This document shows, piece by piece, positions 43,314-53,260 of a stretch of DNA of 64,000 bases. How positions within the stretch are numbered: the first letter of the stretch is position 1; the number at the start of each line of letters is the position of its first letter. Below the pieces are notes generated by a model. That model did not search any database, was not told the DNA's origin, and saw nothing but the letters and a program-made list of their open reading frames with translations. Source of the stretch: Boesenbergia rotunda (Eukaryota; Streptophyta; Magnoliopsida; Zingiberales; Zingiberaceae); the NCBI GenBank assembly GCA_024364735.1, contig JAGFNQ010005186.1:98963-162962 (forward strand). The letters are read 5' to 3'. Position numbers and translations under genes: made by a program.

Positions 43314-43697
43314 TGATAAGTATCATTTTGTTGATTATTTTAGTTGCTAAAATCCATGTTTGACTCATGTTTTTATTGCTTAATTGTGAATTTACCCTAG
43401 GTTTTAGAACTTCCTCTTATTTTGGACTTAATTGCAAATTTATACATATTTGGATTATTTGGCCACTAAATTTTTGATCTATTTTTGTAGACATGAAAGG
43501 TTTATGGACCTAGGGCATACTGGGTCAAACTTGAGTCGGAAGTGAACCCAGATCGAGTTATCAAGTTTCGGATTAATCAGGGCCGTCCGATTCAAAAGCG
43601 GCTAGATCTGAGCCATCCGGAACCATCTGAAGCAATCCAAGCTAGGGTTAGGGTTGATCAAGCACTATGATCAAGATCTGAAGGTTTCATCCCAATC
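43314..43697 (+). mobile_element. D 3' LTR, truncated
   Basis: Starts TGATAAGTATCATTTTG and follows the C LTR to AAGGTTTCATCCCAATC. There it is fused to gypsy fragment H1, with GGTTTCATCCCAAT repeated at the junction (43684-43698 and 43699-43712). Confidence 0.8.
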
Positions 43698-43711
43698 AGG
43701 TTTCATCCCAA

Positions 43712-44120
43712 TTCTTGGTAAGGGATACTTGTTCTTGATGGTGACTTGGTTCAGGGCCCGGTAATCTACACACAAGCGCATGGACCCGTCTTTCTTCTTT
43801 ACGAACAATACGGGAGCTCCCCAAGGTGAATGACTAGGGCATATGAAGCCCTTGTCGAGCAACTCCTGTAGTTACTTCAGAAGTTCTCTTAATTCTGCTG
43901 GAACCATACGGTATGGTGCTTTTGAAATGGGGTTGGTACCTGGAATGAGATCTATCTCGAACTCTATCTCCCTGTCTGGCGCTAAGCCTGGTAACTCGTC
44001 AGGGAAGACTGCTAGGTAGTCACATACCACTAGAACCTCCTCTAGCTTTTGGTCCTCTCGTTCGGTATTGACTACATGTGCTAGAAATCCGGTACATCCT
44101 GAATCCCGCAGTTTCTGCAC
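43712..44120 (-). pseudogene. pol: RT start of H1
   Basis: Contains F-P-D-E-L-P-G-L-x-P-x-R-E-I-E-F, then P-I-S-K-A-P-Y-R-M, a stop at 43869-43871, and the RT opening W-G-A-P-V-L-F-V-K-K-K-D-G-S-M-R with C-V-D-Y-R-A-L-N. It ends within Y-P-L-P-R-I, so the catalytic aspartates (YxDD) are missing. Typical of Del/Tekay chromoviruses. Confidence 0.88.
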
Positions 44121-44122
44121 TT

Positions 44123-44640
44123 TTAGAGCTGAGAGAAATTTCTTGGCCTTTCTCTTGGGTTCCCCGATGTATTAAACTGCTCTCCTACTTCAGGTTGGAA
44201 TATGACTTTCCTTTTACGGCATTCTATGGAGGCATCGTAATTGATTAGGAAGTCCATTCTAAAAATGACATCATAATCAGTCATATCCAGCACGATCAGA
44301 TCACCATAAAGCTCTCTGCCTGCTATACTGACTGGCACTGCACGAAGCCAGTGCGTGGATGCCATAATTTCTCCTGAAGATAGGGTGGTTAAGAACTGGC
44401 CACTGAGTACATCTAGAGGTATAGCTAACTTCTCTGCGAACACCCTGGATATGAAGGAATGGGTTGCTCCAGTATCGAATAAAACAGTTGCATTTTGCTG
44501 TAAAACATATATCTGACCTGTCACCACTGTCAGGACATTCGCTACATCCTCCCTGGTCAGTGAGAAGATCCGTGCATTGGTAGTGACTGATGGAGCTTCT
44601 ACGTACTCTACCCAGACTGATATGGGGACCATCCAGTGTT
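44123..44640 (-). pseudogene. pol: Aspartic protease of H1
   Basis: Active-site L-F-D-T-G-A-T-H-S-F-I-S near 44460-44500, followed by the S-x-G-x-x-x-x and D-Y-D-V-I-F-R-M-D-F-L motifs of gypsy RVP_2 proteases. It is in a different frame from the preceding gag tail (frameshift near 44600), so it is broken as a polyprotein. Confidence 0.85.
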
Positions 44641-45785
44641 GCCTGCATCTGATGCAGCTGTGCAGGTTTGCCTCCATACTGAGTAGGCTGTGGAGTAGGC
44701 AGACTATTCTGGGTGGGGCAATGCTTGGCCATGTACCCCTCTTGACCACAGTTATAACACCCATGGATGCCCTTGCGGCAGACCCCTAGGTGCTGTCTCC
44801 CACATGTTGGACAAGTGGGATACTTGGTTTGCTTGTTGGCTGGCTCCCCTTTCGGATTGTTCCACTACTTTCTTTTGCCTTGATTCTTTCCTTTCCAACT
44901 AAAGTTGTGGCCCTGGGATTTCTGAGTTCCTGAACTGCCTTGGCCTTTACTTTCTGTCACGACTGACTTCTGTTGTTGTATGTTGTTCAGGTAGTGCTCG
45001 GTGATCAGAGCACTGCTAACTAGTTCTTCTGAGGTTTGCGGCCTATGGACGCCGCTGGCCACATTCAATGCTATTTCTAGCCTTAGCATCTTGAGCATTA
45101 GCCTGACTCGCTCTCGTTCAGTGCTGACCAATTCAGGGCACAAGTGAGCCAGTCTGTTGAATCTCTTCACGACTTCCTCTACTGATAGGTTACCTTGACC
45201 AAATTTAGTGAATTCATCATAATGCAGGTTAGTAACCCACATATGAAAGAATTCTTCGAAGAACTCAGCTTCGAAGTTGGCCCACATCATCTGATTTATG
45301 TCTTGCTTGGTCTTCACCCTTTCCCACCACATTCTAGCATCTCCTGCTAGGCAAAAGGAGGCGCACTTTACTTTCTCATGTTCTGGCCAGTCCAGAAGCT
45401 CCATGGTACTCTCCAGGGTTTTGAACCAGGCTTGTGCATCCCACGGTTCACTAGTGCCTGAAAAGGTCTCTGGTTTGAGTTTCTGCCACTGAACCAAATA
45501 TGCTTCTCTTCTAGCCCCTACTGCTGGGGCTTCTAGTGTTGTTGGTGGGATTGGTGCTCTAGGTGGAACCTCTGTCACTATTGGGGTTTTTACATTTGGT
45601 CCAGGCATAGCAGTAGGTGTGGTCTGCTGATTAGCCCTTAAAGTGGCTATCTCTTACTGCTGCTCAGCTATCTGTCTCTGGAGCTGAGCCACTATCTCCT
45701 CGAGATTAGGTGGAGTCATTGTGTCAGTTGTCTCCTGTTGAGGTTCAGTAGCTGGTGCCCTTCTTGTTGGGCGTCCTCTAGCCAT
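44640..45785 (-). pseudogene. gag: Gag of H1
   Basis: ATG at 45785 (M-A-R-G-R-P-T-R-R). In-frame TAA at 45654-45656 replaces a Gln codon of a Q-Q-Q-E-I-A-T-L coiled coil. The retrotransposon Gag core W-F-K-T-L-E-S-T-M and A-R-M-W-W-E-R-V follows, then a TAG near 44865 and a zinc-binding region with C-P-T-C-G-R-Q-H plus CCHC CYNCGQEGYMAKHC (44720-44765). H2 keeps CAA where H1 has the TAA. Confidence 0.87.
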
Positions 45786-45966
45786 CATCTACATAACAGA
45801 GGACATACATATTTACTATAACTATATTAAAGTGTCATGAGTTAGAAACATGCTTCAGTTAAGTAGGAAATGAAAAAGCAAGAAAACATAAGTAATGTGA
45901 GAGGTACTCTTACATGGAAGCTGCAGGTACGATGTTGGATGTGTGTGTGGAGGAAAGATGGAACTT

Positions 45967-45978
45967 GCTCTGATACCA
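45967..45978 (-). other. Primer binding site of H1
   Basis: GCTCTGATACCA on plus is the complement of TGGTATCAGAGC. The LTR end on the minus strand reads GGGTCATTATAG. Confidence 0.85.
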
Positions 45979-46812
45979 CTCTATAATGACCCACCTTCTG
46001 ATACTAAGCTTTAAGGCGGATCGTGTTGGGACCGGGTGCTTCATGAGACTTGATAAATTAAGTCACATACATACTTTATTAAGGAAATCGTTAGTCATGA
46101 CATAATTTTATATCATGAATGTGCTTAAAAGAATGAGACCCAAAACCCCTTACAAAATATTAAGGCCAACACCTTCCATTAATATGGTTAGAATCGGAGT
46201 TTTGTTTCTCGCTTGGGTTGATGGACACATCCATGCCCGACTTGAACCTCAACATGTTCAAACCATGGAATTAATTTATGAATAATATAGTTCGAGTCAG
46301 AGGTCAATCATTAGTTTTGGTTGTTGGACACATCCAAGCCTGACTAAGCGGTTGAATAAGCTCCAACCATGTTAAAACTATTTCTTGATTAATGGGTCAG
46401 CCTTAAGCTTGGAGCATCGATTTGTTGTGTCACAGCCAAGGTCGATGTAAAGAGAGGTGCAGTTGGGTGCTATGTATAATGATACATACTTGTTAATGAG
46501 TTAACAACCCAATGTTTTATGCAAACATTCAATTAGTTGATAGCATAATGTGATAGTTACATATATGTGATGTGTAATCGGTATAATTACCTACCTTCAT
46601 AGCTAAGAAGAACTTGATGGCCACAGCCATGGTTGTTCTTATCTATGGTTGGATATCAACTTATTTGGAGATGTTCCTACGATCTCCCGAATTGATAATA
46701 AGGGTGACTCAATTCGTAAAATAAATAGGATTTAATTTATGTATGTTGATACATTCTTTAATAAATCTTCTCACATAATCTCAATTTGTATTTCTTGGAT
46801 AATCACTCGATC

Positions 46813-47265
46813 ATGTCTTCCCTAAACTTGCGTTCCATTTTGGACACCAATAAACTGACTAGGCCAAACTTCATGGACTGGCTTCGAAACCTGAGGATAG
46901 TCCTCAAGGCTGAGAAGCTTGCTTATGTCCTTGAAGAACAACTTCCCAACCATCCTCCTGAAAATGCAACTCCAGACCAGTTTCCTGAGTTGCTCAACCT
47001 GCTGAAGACTGTAGAGTCTTCTATGAAGCAGGAACAGAAGACAGTGCTGTTAGTTGGTTCCTCGAAGAAAGGTTCTAAGAGGAAGGCCAAAGAACAGAAT
47101 AAGGGAAAGAAGAAAAAGGCCAAAAAGACTGAAAATACCCTAAAAGGCACTTGCCATCATTGTGGCAAGGAAGGTCACTTGCGAAGAAACTGCAAGATTT
47201 ATCTTGAGTCCTTGAAGAATAAGGCATCCGATGCCTCATCCTCTTCAAAGTATCTTCGTTATTGA
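46813..47265 (+). pseudogene. gag: Gag of G1, internally deleted
   Basis: M-S-S-L-N-L-R-S-I-L-D start; N-F-M-D-W-L-R-N-L. P-D-Q joins F-P-E-L-L exactly as in F, missing 375 bases (in frame) that G2 has at about 51793-52170. The zinc knuckle CHHCGKEGHLRRNC is intact. The frame is lost at about 47255, just before protease. Confidence 0.85.
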
Positions 47266-47813
47266 ATGTCACTCTATTTCCTCAAACACTTGGGTACTTG
47301 ATACTGGGTGTAGCTCACATATATGTAATGACATACTGGGGCTAAGGAATATGAGAAGACTTGTCAAAGGAGAAGCGAATTTGCGAGTTGGAAACGGAGC
47401 AAAGATTGCTGCTGTTGCCATCAGAACATATTTGCTAAAGCTCCCCACTGGACGTGTCTTAGAACTGGATAATTGTTATTTCGTTCCTTCGTTAATAAAG
47501 AACATTGTATCTATTTCATGTTTGAATGAAAAGGGTTATCATTTAACTTTTAGTAACAATTGTTGTTACATAACTTTAAATGGCGTTCTTTATGGGAATG
47601 GAACTTTGTGCAATGGCATCTACACGTTAGATTTATCCAGTGACGTTTTCAATATCGAAGTTAGCAACAAACGTGCTCGAATAGATAATCGAATAGACTC
47701 CTACACTTGGCATTGCCGTCTTGGCCATGTAAGTAAGAAACGCATGACCGAATTGCACCGATGTGGAATTTTGGAATCATTTGAGCCCGATTCATTTGAT
47801 ACATGCGAATCGT
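47231..47813 (+). pseudogene. pol: Protease and GAG-pre-integrase of G1
   Basis: W-V-L-D-T-G-C-S-S-H-I-C-N-D is the copia protease active site. The pre-integrase motif W-H-C-R-L-G-H-V-S-K-K-R-M follows, ending at D-T-C-E-S just before the second zinc cysteine, where the N at 47814 cuts it. Confidence 0.85.
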
Positions 47814-47814
47814 N
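47814..47814. other. Single N: assembly join
   Basis: It joins the integrase start of G1 to an LTR lacking about its first 180 bases. Several kilobases (rest of pol, LTR start) are missing, so the true gap size is unknown. Confidence 0.8.
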
Positions 47815-49854
47815 AATTGAAATTGTCCCTAGTCGATGAATTGATAAATACGGACACTATCAATTCTGTTGAGACTAGCATGGGTTATTCTCTAATCAAC
47901 TGATTCTCACTGGCTGGTGACATTGGGATGTCCGGAGATAAACATGAATGTTAGTTAAGGGAACTAGTTCATTGGAGTGACTGGCTGTAAAACTTCATAT
48001 GGTAATCTACATATAGATATGTCAATGAAGTTCTTACTGCAGCTTAAGTGCAATGTTCCTTTGACTTGCGGTGTTCAAGTCATCTTGGTCATGAAGACTT
48101 ATACTTTAACATCTTAAGCAAGCATCTCCAAGGAGGTGTGGACCCAGGATGATTGGGTATAAGCCGAAGTGCCCGAAGATGTTTGAGCAGCCTACAAAGG
48201 ATTCACCACTCCTTGCGAGGAGATGTATACCCAAGGCCTATCGTCGGATTGTTACTCGAAGTCTCTGGCCAGAGCATCACATGTTCAGAGTATGAATTTC
48301 TCAAATACATGAGAGTAATTAGAATCCGTTGGACGAGAAAGACATTACTTGGGCTAGGTGTGACGTAGTCAGCCTAGTGGGGACTGACACACATAGACCG
48401 TGTCCTGAACCAAGTGGGTATAAGATGGTGAAGGGAATGAGGCACGACTCATTATAGCTGCTGAAGGGTTTCAGAATTATTTCTGAGGTCAACCGTTGAT
48501 CTTTCGATTAATTGGGGGTCATGATGTACTACTAGGTGCCACTCATGATCGTTCTATAATTGGTTGATTATAGACGGTCAACAAAAATCGAAAGCCTATT
48601 TAGTCACACGCACAACGAGTAATCCGAGGGATTTAAAATGAGTTGAAAATCGGATTTTCCGATCATGAGAAATAAGTCGAATCTGAATTTATCAGAGTCG
48701 CACCGGAAGCTTAAAATGGCTAAGTCTTTTGAAGGCTTATTGGACGAATTAAATGAGTTTAATTCGCGAGGAGGCGGTTTGCTTTGGCCGGCCAAAGAGG
48801 GTCCCCACCCTCTTTGGTTTGGCCGGCCACAACAAGGAGGGAAACCAATTTATTTGGTTTAAATTATAAAATAAATCAAGCGCGATTTGTTTTATAAAAT
48901 TATGAATAAATAAATTTATATAAAGAAATTTATATAAATAAATTTATTTTCATGGAGATTAAAATAAACTTTAAATGGTTTATTTTATTTTATAAAATCA
49001 ATTATGAATTGATTTTTCCATTATAAGAAAAATTTATATAATAAATTTCTTGTGAAAATTTATTCCACAATAAAAGGAGAGATGTGTTTGTTTTTATTAT
49101 AAATTTAGTTATAATAAAACTTGGCATAACGGAATAATTCATAAGAAAATTTATAGGATAAATTTCTTATGAAAATTTATTCCGTTAAAAGGGAGACTTG
49201 GCGATGGAGAGACTACTATATAAAGGAACCAAGGCAAGGTTTGAATTCCAATTAAGAGATTAAGTAGCAAGCTCTCTCTCTCTCTTATTCTCTCCCTCTC
49301 TCTCTCTAGGGCCGACGCCCTCTCTCTCTCTCTAGGGCCGGCGCCTCTCTCCTCCCCTAGGGCCGGCGCACCGCCTAGGGTTGCCGTGAGCCTCCTCCAC
49401 CAAGAAGGTGCCAAAGAAGAAGAAGAAGCGGGTCGCAACTCCTTCCTTCCCCGGAATCTTGATTCCGTTACTTGGTGGTTAGTCTTCCATCTTTCTCTCT
49501 TGATATTCTTGTCGTACCTTTGGAGAATCTAGTAGTTCTTGTCGGCACGAAACTCGTGGCTTTGCGAAGTCATCCAGAAGAGAACTCGGCGTGGACGCGA
49601 ATAGAGGCGGAGCTTCCAAGGGATGCTACGGTTGGATCTCGTCCCTTTCTTCGAGTTGCACAAGGTACAAAGTAAATTAGTTTACTTTTCTGCAAAATTT
49701 TAATTTATGATCATGTCTCCACAACTTAAGGTTGCATGCTAGATACGTGGTTAAAATAATTTAAGAAATTATTTATGCTAAACCTTCCGCTGCACGTAAT
49801 TAAACTTTAAAATTACGAACCCGTATCCATGTCAACATGCACTCTGTCCCAACA
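47815..49854 (+). mobile_element. G2 5' LTR, start missing
   Basis: Collinear with F's LTR from about position 180 to the end CTGTCCCAACA. TATATAAAG at 49217-49225 is followed by a CT microsatellite (49268-49335) with three GGGCCGGCGCC-type motifs. An inverted repeat around GGCCGGCC lies at 48786-48829. Apart from short frames there is no coding sequence. Confidence 0.82.
49217..49374 (+). promoter_or_regulatory. TATA box and CT-rich leader of G2 LTR
   Basis: TATATAAAG followed about 50 bases later by (CT)n and three copies of TAGGGCCG(G/A)CGCC. F's LTR shows the same order, with fewer CT repeats. Confidence 0.65.
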
Positions 49855-49855
49855 G

Positions 49856-49867
49856 TGGTATCAGAGT
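49856..49867 (+). other. Primer binding site of G2
   Basis: TGGTATCAGAGT, one base after the LTR end CCCAACA. Confidence 0.88.
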
Positions 49868-51624
49868 CGGTTAGTGTTCGACATAATCATATAATTGTTT
49901 TGCGGAAAACTTTGTCATGATCTCAATTTTGAAAAATTTTCCAATTATGGAAACCTTCCAATTATGATAAATTTTAGATTTAGGAATTTCAAAGTTTGGA
50001 AATCCTCATGAAATTTCGCAAACTTTTGAAATATCCTAGTTTCTGAAATTTTATGATAATTGTGAAAACTTCTCATTTTTGGAAACTTTCCAATTTTGGA
50101 AATTTCCTATTTTGGATATTTTCCAATTTTGTAAATATGTAAGTTTTCTTTGTACCAGAAACTTACAATTATTCTGAAAACCTATTATGAAATCTCGTGA
50201 TTTTGGGCACTTTCTTTCAAAGAAAGTCTAGACAAATTTATGGATCATTAATTGACAATTAAATTCGAATTGGTTTTAAATTATCAACAAAATTTTTTAT
50301 TTTGGATTGAGCATCAGCGAGCCGTCCAATTTAAAGTTAGTTGTTGTAATTTAATTTCCTATTTTTGAATAAAATTGTCATGTTTAATTTGGTTACGCCT
50401 CGGGGAGTGGACCAAATTAGATTTACAACAAATTTCTTTTTTTGGGTATCTGAGCCTCGGGGAGCCACCCAAAGAAAATATTTTGTTGTAATTAATAAAT
50501 CCATAAATAAAATATGTAATCAAATCTTGGAAATTTTGAGGTGATTCTCAAACGATGATTTCCTTATTTGATTTAAGAGGTGATGCTCTTACATATTGTT
50601 GTCTCCAAAATTAATTAGGAAAATGATTTCCTATAGAGTTTTCTTAAATAAGATTTTCATGAAAATAATATGTGGTTGAATTAAGGAAATCTGCCTCTTA
50701 ATTTAATAAGATTTGATTTAGAGAAATCAAAGTCTTAAACATATTATTTCCGAAATTGATTATGACAATTTAGGAAATTGTTTCCCAAAACAATTCCTTG
50801 AATAAAGTATGAAATTAGAATTAGGAAATCCGGTTCCTAATTCAATTAATGAGACTTGATAAATTAAGTCACATACATACTTTATTAAGGAAATCGTTAG
50901 TACATGACATAATTATATGTCATGAATGTGCTTAGAAAAGAAAGGATGAGACCCAAAACCCCTTACAAAATATTAAGGCCAACACCTTCCATTAATATGG
51001 TTAGAACCGGAGTTTTGTTTCTCGTTTGGGTTGATGGACACATCCATGCCCAGCTTGAACCTCAACATGTTCAAACCATAGAATTACTTTATGATTAATA
51101 TAGTTGGAGTCAGAGGTAAATCCTTAGTTTTGGTTGTTGGACACATCCAAGCCTGACTAAACGGTTGAATGAGCTTCAACCATATTAAAACTATTTCTTG
51201 ATTAATGGGTCAGTCTTAAGCTTAGAGCATCGATTTGTTGTGCCACAGCCAAGGTCGATGTAAAGAGAGGTGCAGTTGGGTGCTATGTATATTGTTGCAT
51301 ACTTGTTAATGAGTTAACAACCCAATGATTTATGCAAACATTCAATTAGTTGATAGCATAAAGTGGTAGTTACATATATGTGATATGTAATCGGTATAAT
51401 TACCTACCTTCATAGCTAAGAATAACTTGATGGTCACAGCCATGGTTGTTCTTATCTATGGTTGGATATCAACCTATTTGGAGATGTTCCTACGATCTCC
51501 CGAATTGATAAAAAGGGTTATTCAATTCGAAAAATAAATAGGATTTAATTAATGTATGTTGATGCATTCTTTATCATTCTTCTCACATAAGCTCAATTTG
51601 TATTTCTAGGATAATCACTCGATC
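49868..51624 (+). other. Leader of G2
   Basis: 1.76 kb without a supported ORF. The first 300 bases are degenerate GGAAACTTTCCAATTTTGG repeats, then three hairpins (50301-50473), then a GC-poorer part that G1 shares from 50843 on. Confidence 0.7.
50301..50473 (+). ncRNA. Three leader hairpins with a shared loop in G2
   Basis: Stems: TTGGA/TCCAA (50302-50329), AATTTGGT/ACCAAATT (50386-50418) and TTTGGGT/ACCCAAA (50441-50473). Loops share GCCTCGGGGAG (degenerate in the first). Stem bases differ between hairpins but change together, so pairing is kept. Confidence 0.62.
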
Positions 51625-52460
51625 ATGTCTTCTCTGAATTTGCGTTCCATTTTGGACACCAATAAGCTGACTGGGCCAAACTTCATGGACTGGCTTCGAA
51701 ACCTGAGGATAGTCCTTAAAGTAGAAAAGCTTGCTTATGTCCTTGAAGATCAACTTCCCAACCGTCCTCCAGAAGATGCAACTCCAGACCAGTTGGTGGC
51801 CTATCAGAAACATGTGACCGATTCTGAACTTGTGAGTTGCATCATGCTAGCCGCTATGGTACCTGAGCTGCAAAAGCAGCATGAGCATATGGATGCTTAT
51901 ACCATCATCTTCCATCTTCATGAGTTATTTGACGAGCAGGCGAGATCCGAAAGGTTCGAGGTCTCCAGACTCCTCTTCACCTCTAAGATGCAGGAAGGCA
52001 CTTCTGTCTCACAATTTGTGTTGAAGATGTTGGGGTACATTGAGCGACTGGGCACACTCGGTTTTGCAATGGATCATGAACTAAGTATTGACTTAATTCT
52101 GCATTGTTTGCCCAAAAGTTATTCACAATTTGTGATGAACTATCGGATAAACAAGCTGGAGACTACCATTCCTGAGTTGCTCAACCTGCTGAAGACTATA
52201 GAGCCTTCTGTGAAGCAGGATCAGAAGACGGTACTGTTAGTTGGTTCCTCAAAGAAAGGCTCTAAGAGGAAGGCCAAAGAACAGAATAAGGTAAAGAAGA
52301 AAAAGGCCAAAAAGACCGAAAAGACCCCAAAAGGCACTTGCCATCACTGAGGCAAGGAGGGTCACTGGCGAAGAAACTGCAAGGTTTATCTTGAGTCCTT
52401 GAAGAAGAAGGCATCTGATGCCCCATCCTATTCAGGTATCTTCATTATTGAATGTCACTC
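51625..52460 (+). pseudogene. gag: Gag of G2, full length with stop in zinc knuckle
   Basis: Complete UBN2-type copia Gag: M-S-S-L-N-L-R-S, W-L-R-N-L, then the central part lacking in F and G1 (H-E-L-F-D-E-Q-A-R-S-E-R, I-E-R-L-G-T-L-G), Lys-rich tail and knuckle. The second Cys codon of the knuckle is TGA at 52348-52350, where G1 has TGT. Otherwise the frame is open for 241 codons. Confidence 0.85.
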
Positions 52461-52628
52461 TATTTCCTCAACCACCTGGGTACTTGATACTGGGTGTAGC
52501 TCACATATATGTAATGACATACAGGGGCTAAGGAATAGAAGAAGACTCATCAAGGGAGAAGCGAATCTGCGAGTTGGAAATGGAGCAAAGATTGCTGCTG
52601 TTGCCATCGGAAATGGAGCAAAGATTGC
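52461..52628 (+). pseudogene. pol: Protease start of G2
   Basis: W-V-L-D-T-G-C-S-S-H-I-C-N-D, then G-N-G-A-K-I-A-A-V-A-I. G-N-G-A-K-I-A is repeated because GGAAATGGAGCAAAGATTGC occurs twice just before the junction with H2. Confidence 0.82.
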
Positions 52629-53065
52629 TAGGCAAAAGGAGGCGCACTTTACTTTCTCATGTTCTGGCCAGTCCAGAAGCTCCATGGTACTCTCCAGGGT
52701 TTTGAACCAGGCTTGTGCATCCCACGGTTCACTAGTGCCTGAAAAGGTCTCTGGTTTGAGTTTTTGCCACTGAACCAGATATGCTTCTCTTTTAGCCCCT
52801 ACTGTTGGGGCTTCTGGTGCTGTTGGTGGGATTGGTGCTCTAGGTGGAACCTCTGTCATTATTGGGGTTTCTACATTTGGTCCTGGCATAGCAGTAAGTG
52901 TGGTCTGCTGATTAGCCCTTAAAGTGGCTATCTCTTGCTGCTGCTCAGCTATCTGTCTCTGGAGCTGAGCCACTATCTCCTCGAGATTAGGTGGAGTCAT
53001 TGTGTCAGTTGTCTCCTGTTGAGGTTCAGTAGTTGGTGCCCTTCTTGTTGGGCATCCTCTGCCAT
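52629..53065 (-). pseudogene. gag: Gag N-terminal fragment of H2
   Basis: Start ATG near 53065 followed by a one-base loss compared with H1, then the Q-Q-Q-E-I-A-T-L coiled coil without H1's stop and W-F-K-T-L-E-S-T-M, cut within C-A-S-F-C-L-A. A fragment only. Confidence 0.82.
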
Positions 53066-53246
53066 CATCTACATAACAGAGGACATACATATTTACTATA
53101 ACTATATTAAAGTGCCATGAGTTAGAAACATGCTTCAGTTAAGTAGGAAATGAAAAAGCAAGAAAACATAAGTAATGTGAGAGGTACTCTTACATGGAAG
53201 CTGCAGGTACGATGCTGGATGTGTGTGTGGAGGAAAGATGAAACTT

Positions 53247-53258
53247 GCTCTGATACCA
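53247..53258 (-). other. Primer binding site of H2
   Basis: GCTCTGATACCA on the plus strand, identical to the H1 site. Confidence 0.85.
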
Positions 53259-53260
53259 CT

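Larger units (their letters stand above)
15622..43697 (+). mobile_element. Head-to-tail array of non-autonomous LTR elements (C1, C2, D) sharing LTRs, interrupted by element F
   Basis: Order: LTR 15622-18345, interior C1, LTR 23303-26026, interior C2, LTR 30934-32313 (cut), gap and element F, LTR right part 37224-38647, interior D, LTR 43314-43697 (cut). The LTR begins TGATAAG and ends CTCGTCA or CTCATCA. Each interior has a TGGCGCC-type primer site, one long ORF of unknown family and a terminal AAGTGTGGGGGAG tract. No gag zinc knuckle, protease, integrase or RT is seen. The left and right LTR pieces around F meet at nearly the same LTR position (about 1380-1400), so F probably sits inside one LTR of the array. 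Confidence 0.75.
43712..46022 (-). mobile_element. H1: Ty3/gypsy Del/Tekay-like fragment
   Basis: Minus strand from a 42-base LTR end (46022-45981), Met-tRNA primer site (45978-45967), gag, protease and the start of RT, cut at 43712 by the junction to D. The rest of RT, RNase H, integrase and chromodomain are absent. Confidence 0.85.
46023..47813 (+). mobile_element. G1: rearranged copia fragment (same family as F)
   Basis: Begins with 16 bases, TGTTGGGACCGGGTGC, that are the inverted LTR 3' end. It then switches to plus-strand leader sequence matching 50843 onward, and continues with gag (46813), protease and the GAG-pre-integrase start, ending at the N. The primer site and first kilobase of leader are missing. 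Confidence 0.78.
47815..52628 (+). mobile_element. G2: 5' half of a copia element (same family as F)
   Basis: LTR (47815-49854), primer site, leader with hairpins, full-length gag and protease start. It breaks off at 52628, where gypsy H2 gag begins after a locally duplicated 21-base segment. Confidence 0.82.
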
